Shown piece after piece: positions 12,944-14,676 of a stretch of 14,676 nt of DNA (the stretch's first letter is position 1; each line of letters opens with the position of its first letter). Both the position numbers and the translations under genes were made by a program. Source of the stretch: PBB1 sp031390425 (GTDB lineage: Bacteria; Pseudomonadota; Gammaproteobacteria; Burkholderiales; Burkholderiaceae_C); assembly GCA_031390425.1 (NCBI GenBank), contig JANMTL010000094.1:1-14676 (forward strand), read 5' to 3'. The notes beneath the pieces are model-generated. The model was not told where the DNA came from, did no database searches, and saw nothing but the letters and a program-made list of their open reading frames with translations.

Positions 12944-13597
12944 TCACGCGTCGCCGCGCGCGACCCGCTGCTCGTACTCCGCCAGCTCGATCAGCCCTTC
13001 CTGCTCGGCGCGCTGCCGGTCGCTGTCGGCCAGCACGTCCTGCACCATGCCCAGCCGCTTCCACGAGGCCAGCGGTGTGGTTTTGCAGGGCTGCGGCACG
13101 TACTTCGACGCGTCGACGCGCTTGTATTTGTGGATGTAGCGCGGGCAGTTGACCCAGATCTTGGTGACGGTGATCAGCACCAGGTACTGCGCCTCGGCGT
13201 ACTCGGCCATCACCGGATGTTCGCGCAGGAACTGCGCGGTGCCCTGGACACGCACGCGGTGCGGGCTCTCGAAATCGATGAACAGCAGGCCGACCCTGGA
13301 CTGCCCGGCGATGTTGCCCATCGACAGGAACATGCCGTTGCCGTCGAAGCCGGGGACCGCGAGCGTCTGCGCGTCGATCACCTTGACCACTCCGACCGGG
13401 CCACCCTTGTACGAGACCGTCGGCTGGCCGTCCGGATCGACGGTGGACAAAAAGAACATGTCGCGCGACGCGATGAAGTCACGCTCCGCATCGGCGATCT
13501 TTTCGTGCACCCAACCGGTGTCGAGCAGGTCGGCCAATTTGGTGGTGCCGAACGCCTGCTGGATGCGTCGGTGTTCGTCGGAATAAAGCGAGGTCAT
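12944..13597 (-). CDS. Pyridoxamine 5'-phosphate oxidase-fold (PPOX) flavoprotein
   Basis: A 217-residue FMN-type split-barrel protein of the PPOX family. Visible features are RDMFFLSTVDPDGQPTVSYKGGPVGVVKV (45-73), NGMFLSMGNIAGQSRVGLLFIDFE (87-110), RVRVQGTAQF (115-124) and the subgroup signature VNCPRYIHKY (149-158). The family contains PNP oxidases, FMN-dependent reductases and general stress proteins; the NCPRYIH subgroup has no firm assigned reaction known to me, and true PdxH is not indicated. The ATG at 13597 has GGGAG upstream at good spacing. The frame stays open further upstream, but that would run through the tRNA gene, so the longer version is rejected. It lies 74 bp downstream of tRNA-Arg on the same strand and converges on ychF. 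Confidence 0.92.
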   Translation of the reverse strand: MTSLYSDEHRRIQQAFGTTKLADLLDTGWVHEKIADAERDFIASRDMFFLSTVDPDGQPTVSYKGGPVGVVKVIDAQTLAVPGFDGNGMFLSMGNIAGQSRVGLLFIDFESPHRVRVQGTAQFLREHPVMAEYAEAQYLVLITVTKIWVNCPRYIHKYKRVDASKYVPQPCKTTPLASWKRLGMVQDVLADSDRQRAEQEGLIELAEYEQRVARGDA

Positions 13598-13671
13598 GGC
13601 GTCTCCCGGGTGTGAGCCGCAGACCGGCGCGAGCACGGTGGCGTTGACCGAGTCGGGCTGCTGAGGGGTGG

Positions 13672-13744
13672 TGCGCCCGGCTGGGATCGAACCAGCAACC
13701 CCTGCCTTCGGAGGGCAGTACTCTATCCATTGAGCTACGGACGC
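13672..13744 (-). tRNA. tRNA-Arg, anticodon CCG (reads CGG)
   Basis: A 73-nt cloverleaf on the minus strand. The acceptor stem pairs GCGTCCG with CGGGCGC (one G-T), discriminator A. The D arm is GCTC...GAGT. The anticodon stem is CTGCC/GGCAG around the loop CTCCGAA, so the anticodon is CCG. The T arm is GCTGG/CCAGC around TTCGATC. CCA is not encoded: the bases after the discriminator read CAC. CGG is a frequent Arg codon in high-GC genomes. No terminator separates it from the PPOX gene downstream. Confidence 0.97.
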
Positions 13745-13754
13745 AACGGCATCG

Positions 13755-13760
13755 ATTGTA
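13755..13760 (-). promoter_or_regulatory. Candidate -10 element for tRNA-Arg
   Basis: TACAAT on the minus strand ends 10 nt before the mature tRNA 5' end, giving a very short leader, as expected for a tRNA promoter. The -35 position falls in the palindrome at 13761-13781 and the adjoining stem-loop and has no good TTGACA match. Confidence 0.45.
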
Positions 13761-13781
13761 GTCGGGCACGTCGTGCGCGAC
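13761..13781. promoter_or_regulatory. Near-perfect 21-bp palindrome between divergent tRNA-Arg and cytochrome c genes (putative operator)
   Basis: The arms GTCGGGCACG (13761-13770) and CGTGCGCGAC (13772-13781) are symmetric around T13771, with nine of ten positions complementary; the only mismatch is G13765/G13777. It directly abuts the tRNA -10. Relative to a start near 13814 for the cytochrome promoter its centre lies around -43, where class II activators bind. The binding protein is unknown; the role is inference. Confidence 0.45.
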
Positions 13782-13807
13782 CGGGCGCCGAAGGCCCGCT
13801 TTATACT
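13782..13807 (+). promoter_or_regulatory. Stem-loop followed by -10 TATACT, candidate cytochrome c promoter
   Basis: TATACT (13802-13807) matches five of six -10 bases and lies upstream of the cytochrome gene. The -35 at 17 bp reads GACCGG, a poor match, which suggests activator dependence or a different promoter. Just upstream, CGGGC (13782-13786) and GCCCG (13794-13798) form a 5-bp stem followed by CTTTAT, which also resembles a small plus-strand terminator, though no plus-strand gene precedes it. Confidence 0.4.
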
Positions 13808-13820
13808 CAGATGTTGTGCT

Positions 13821-13843
13821 GAAGCCGCCCTCACTGGGGCTTC
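13821..13843 (+). other. Stem-loop in the cytochrome c 5' leader
   Basis: GAAGCC (13821-13826) pairs with GGCTTC (13838-13843); two further C-G pairs can form inside after one bulged G. It would lie near the 5' end of the leader if transcription starts near 13814, leaving about 90 nt before the ATG. Possible mRNA-stability or regulatory element; no known riboswitch pattern recognised. Confidence 0.35.
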
Positions 13844-13931
13844 GCCGTCCGAGTGAATTTGCGTCGGGCGGTCGATGTCAGTCACTTACGTTATCCCCAT
13901 TTCCAGCACCAGCCCGCAAGCCGAGGACTCC

Positions 13932-14676
13932 ATGAGCGACGCCAGCAACTCTCACGACGACGGGCCCCACGAAGGGCCGATCAAGACACCCAAGCAACTG
14001 ATCCTTGCGATACTTTTTTCGTTCATCGTCCCGGTGATCGTCATCGTGATGCTGGCCACTTACGTGACAGACGACAGCAGACCGGCGGCCGGCAGTGACG
14101 GCCTGACGGCCGCGTCGGTATCGAGCCGCATCGCGCCGGTGGGCAAGGTCGCCGTCAAGGACATGTCCAACCCGGCATCGATGAAAACCGGCGAACAGGT
14201 CTATGCCGCCCAATGTTCGGCCTGCCATGCCGGCGGGCTGGCCGGCGCACCCAAGTTCGGCGATGCCACCGCGTGGGCCCCGCGCCTGCCGCAGGGCTAC
14301 GACGTGTTGCTGACCAGCGCCTTGAAAGGCAAAAACGCGATGGGTGCGCAGGGCGGCGGCGATTTCAGCGATTTCGAGATCGGCCGCGCGGTGGTCTATC
14401 TGGCCAACCAGAGCGGCGGTCAGTTGGTCGAGCCGAAGTTCGAAGCGGCCGGTGCCGCCGCAGCAGCAGCACCTGCTTCGGTGCCTGCGCCCACCGCAGC
14501 CGAGGTCCCGGCAGCACAACCGCAGGCCGCCGTGCCCGCCGCTGACAGCGCGCCTGTCGTGCTGGCAGCGCTTGCCCCGGTCGCCACGGCGACCGCCGCG
14601 CCGGCGCTGTACACACAGGCGTGCTCGGCCTGCCACGCCGGCGGCATTCCAGGGATTCCGAAGTTGGGCGACAAGG
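13932..14676 (+). CDS. Membrane-anchored dihaem cytochrome c (cytochrome c5 type), C-terminus outside window
   Basis: 248 residues of an open frame running off the right edge. After a hydrophilic start comes one transmembrane anchor at about 22-44 (QLILAILFSFIVPVIVIVMLATYV), putting the rest in the periplasm. The first haem domain has CSACH at 95-99 (C95, C98, H99) with M137 in NAMGAQGG as likely axial ligand. A long Ala/Pro/Val linker (about 172-226) leads to a second CSACH at 231-235. The haem sites are near copies (CSACHAGGLAGAPKFGD and CSACHAGGIPGIPKLGDK), indicating tandem domain duplication. It should carry electrons at the inner membrane, for example near a terminal oxidase, but the partner is outside the window. 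The ATG at 13932 has GAGGA upstream; an in-frame ATG at 13875 would add 19 residues with a weaker site. Not listed among complete frames because no stop is reached. Confidence 0.93.
   Translation, partial: MSDASNSHDDGPHEGPIKTPKQLILAILFSFIVPVIVIVMLATYVTDDSRPAAGSDGLTAASVSSRIAPVGKVAVKDMSNPASMKTGEQVYAAQCSACHAGGLAGAPKFGDATAWAPRLPQGYDVLLTSALKGKNAMGAQGGGDFSDFEIGRAVVYLANQSGGQLVEPKFEAAGAAAAAAPASVPAPTAAEVPAAQPQAAVPAADSAPVVLAALAPVATATAAPALYTQACSACHAGGIPGIPKLGDK

Noticed and set aside
13672..13744. tRNA-Arg as an integration site for a genomic island
   Set aside because: Both flanks carry ordinary chromosomal genes, no integrase is present and no direct repeat of the tRNA 3' end is visible in the window.
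13598..13885. PPOX protein extended upstream to 13885
   Set aside because: The extension reads through the tRNA-Arg gene and has no PPOX homology; the ATG at 13597 has a proper ribosome binding site.
14450..14482. GCC/GCA run in the cytochrome linker as a variable microsatellite
   Set aside because: The codons are mixed (GCC, GCT, GCA) with only a short GCA run; this is ordinary alanine-rich linker coding.

Overview
The window is high-GC, densely packed bacterial chromosome. Its gene families (a membrane-anchored dihaem cytochrome c5-type protein, a UbiH-like monooxygenase next to dsbC, an AsmA protein, a MOSC protein, ychF, and DUF3108 and DUF3429 proteins) fit a betaproteobacterium, most likely Burkholderiales. 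That assignment is inferred from gene content and codon use; there is no 16S or other marker. I see no mobile element, CRISPR array, phage gene or integration scar. This is core-type chromosome.

Layout. (1) Bases 1-7374, minus strand, hold a tight run of seven genes. In transcription order they are a UbiH-family FAD monooxygenase, the periplasmic disulfide isomerase DsbC, a photolyase-like FAD protein without an antenna domain, a DUF3429 membrane protein, an M61 peptidase with a PDZ domain, a proline-rich DUF3108 protein, and an enoyl-CoA hydratase cut by the window edge. Junctions are overlaps of 4 or 16 bp or gaps of 43-56 bp. Two neighbouring genes are best explained by TTG starts inside TTGA overlaps. 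(2) A 77-bp divergent region (7375-7451) separates this run from a plus-strand run (7452-12906): AsmA, a MOSC protein, a DMT/EamA transporter and the ATPase YchF. Two of its junctions are ATGA overlaps; the third holds a hairpin that buries a ribosome binding site. (3) Past a short convergent junction come a minus-strand PPOX-family flavoprotein and, upstream of it on the same strand, a tRNA-Arg(CCG). (4) A divergent promoter region with a near-perfect 21-bp palindrome separates the tRNA from a plus-strand dihaem cytochrome c that runs off the right edge.

How the genes relate. The left run mixes redox and envelope functions (flavin hydroxylase, disulfide isomerase, FAD photolyase-like protein), so shared transcription is likely but a single pathway is not evident. 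AsmA and MOSC are translationally coupled, as are the transporter and ychF. No multi-gene system that looks wholly new is present. The most unusual protein is the photolyase-like one: it keeps the FAD and electron-transfer core, lacks the N-terminal photolyase domain, and carries an unrecognised C-terminal alpha/beta-looking segment of about 150 residues. The most interesting non-coding signals are the palindrome at 13761-13781 and the hairpin at 10792-10820.
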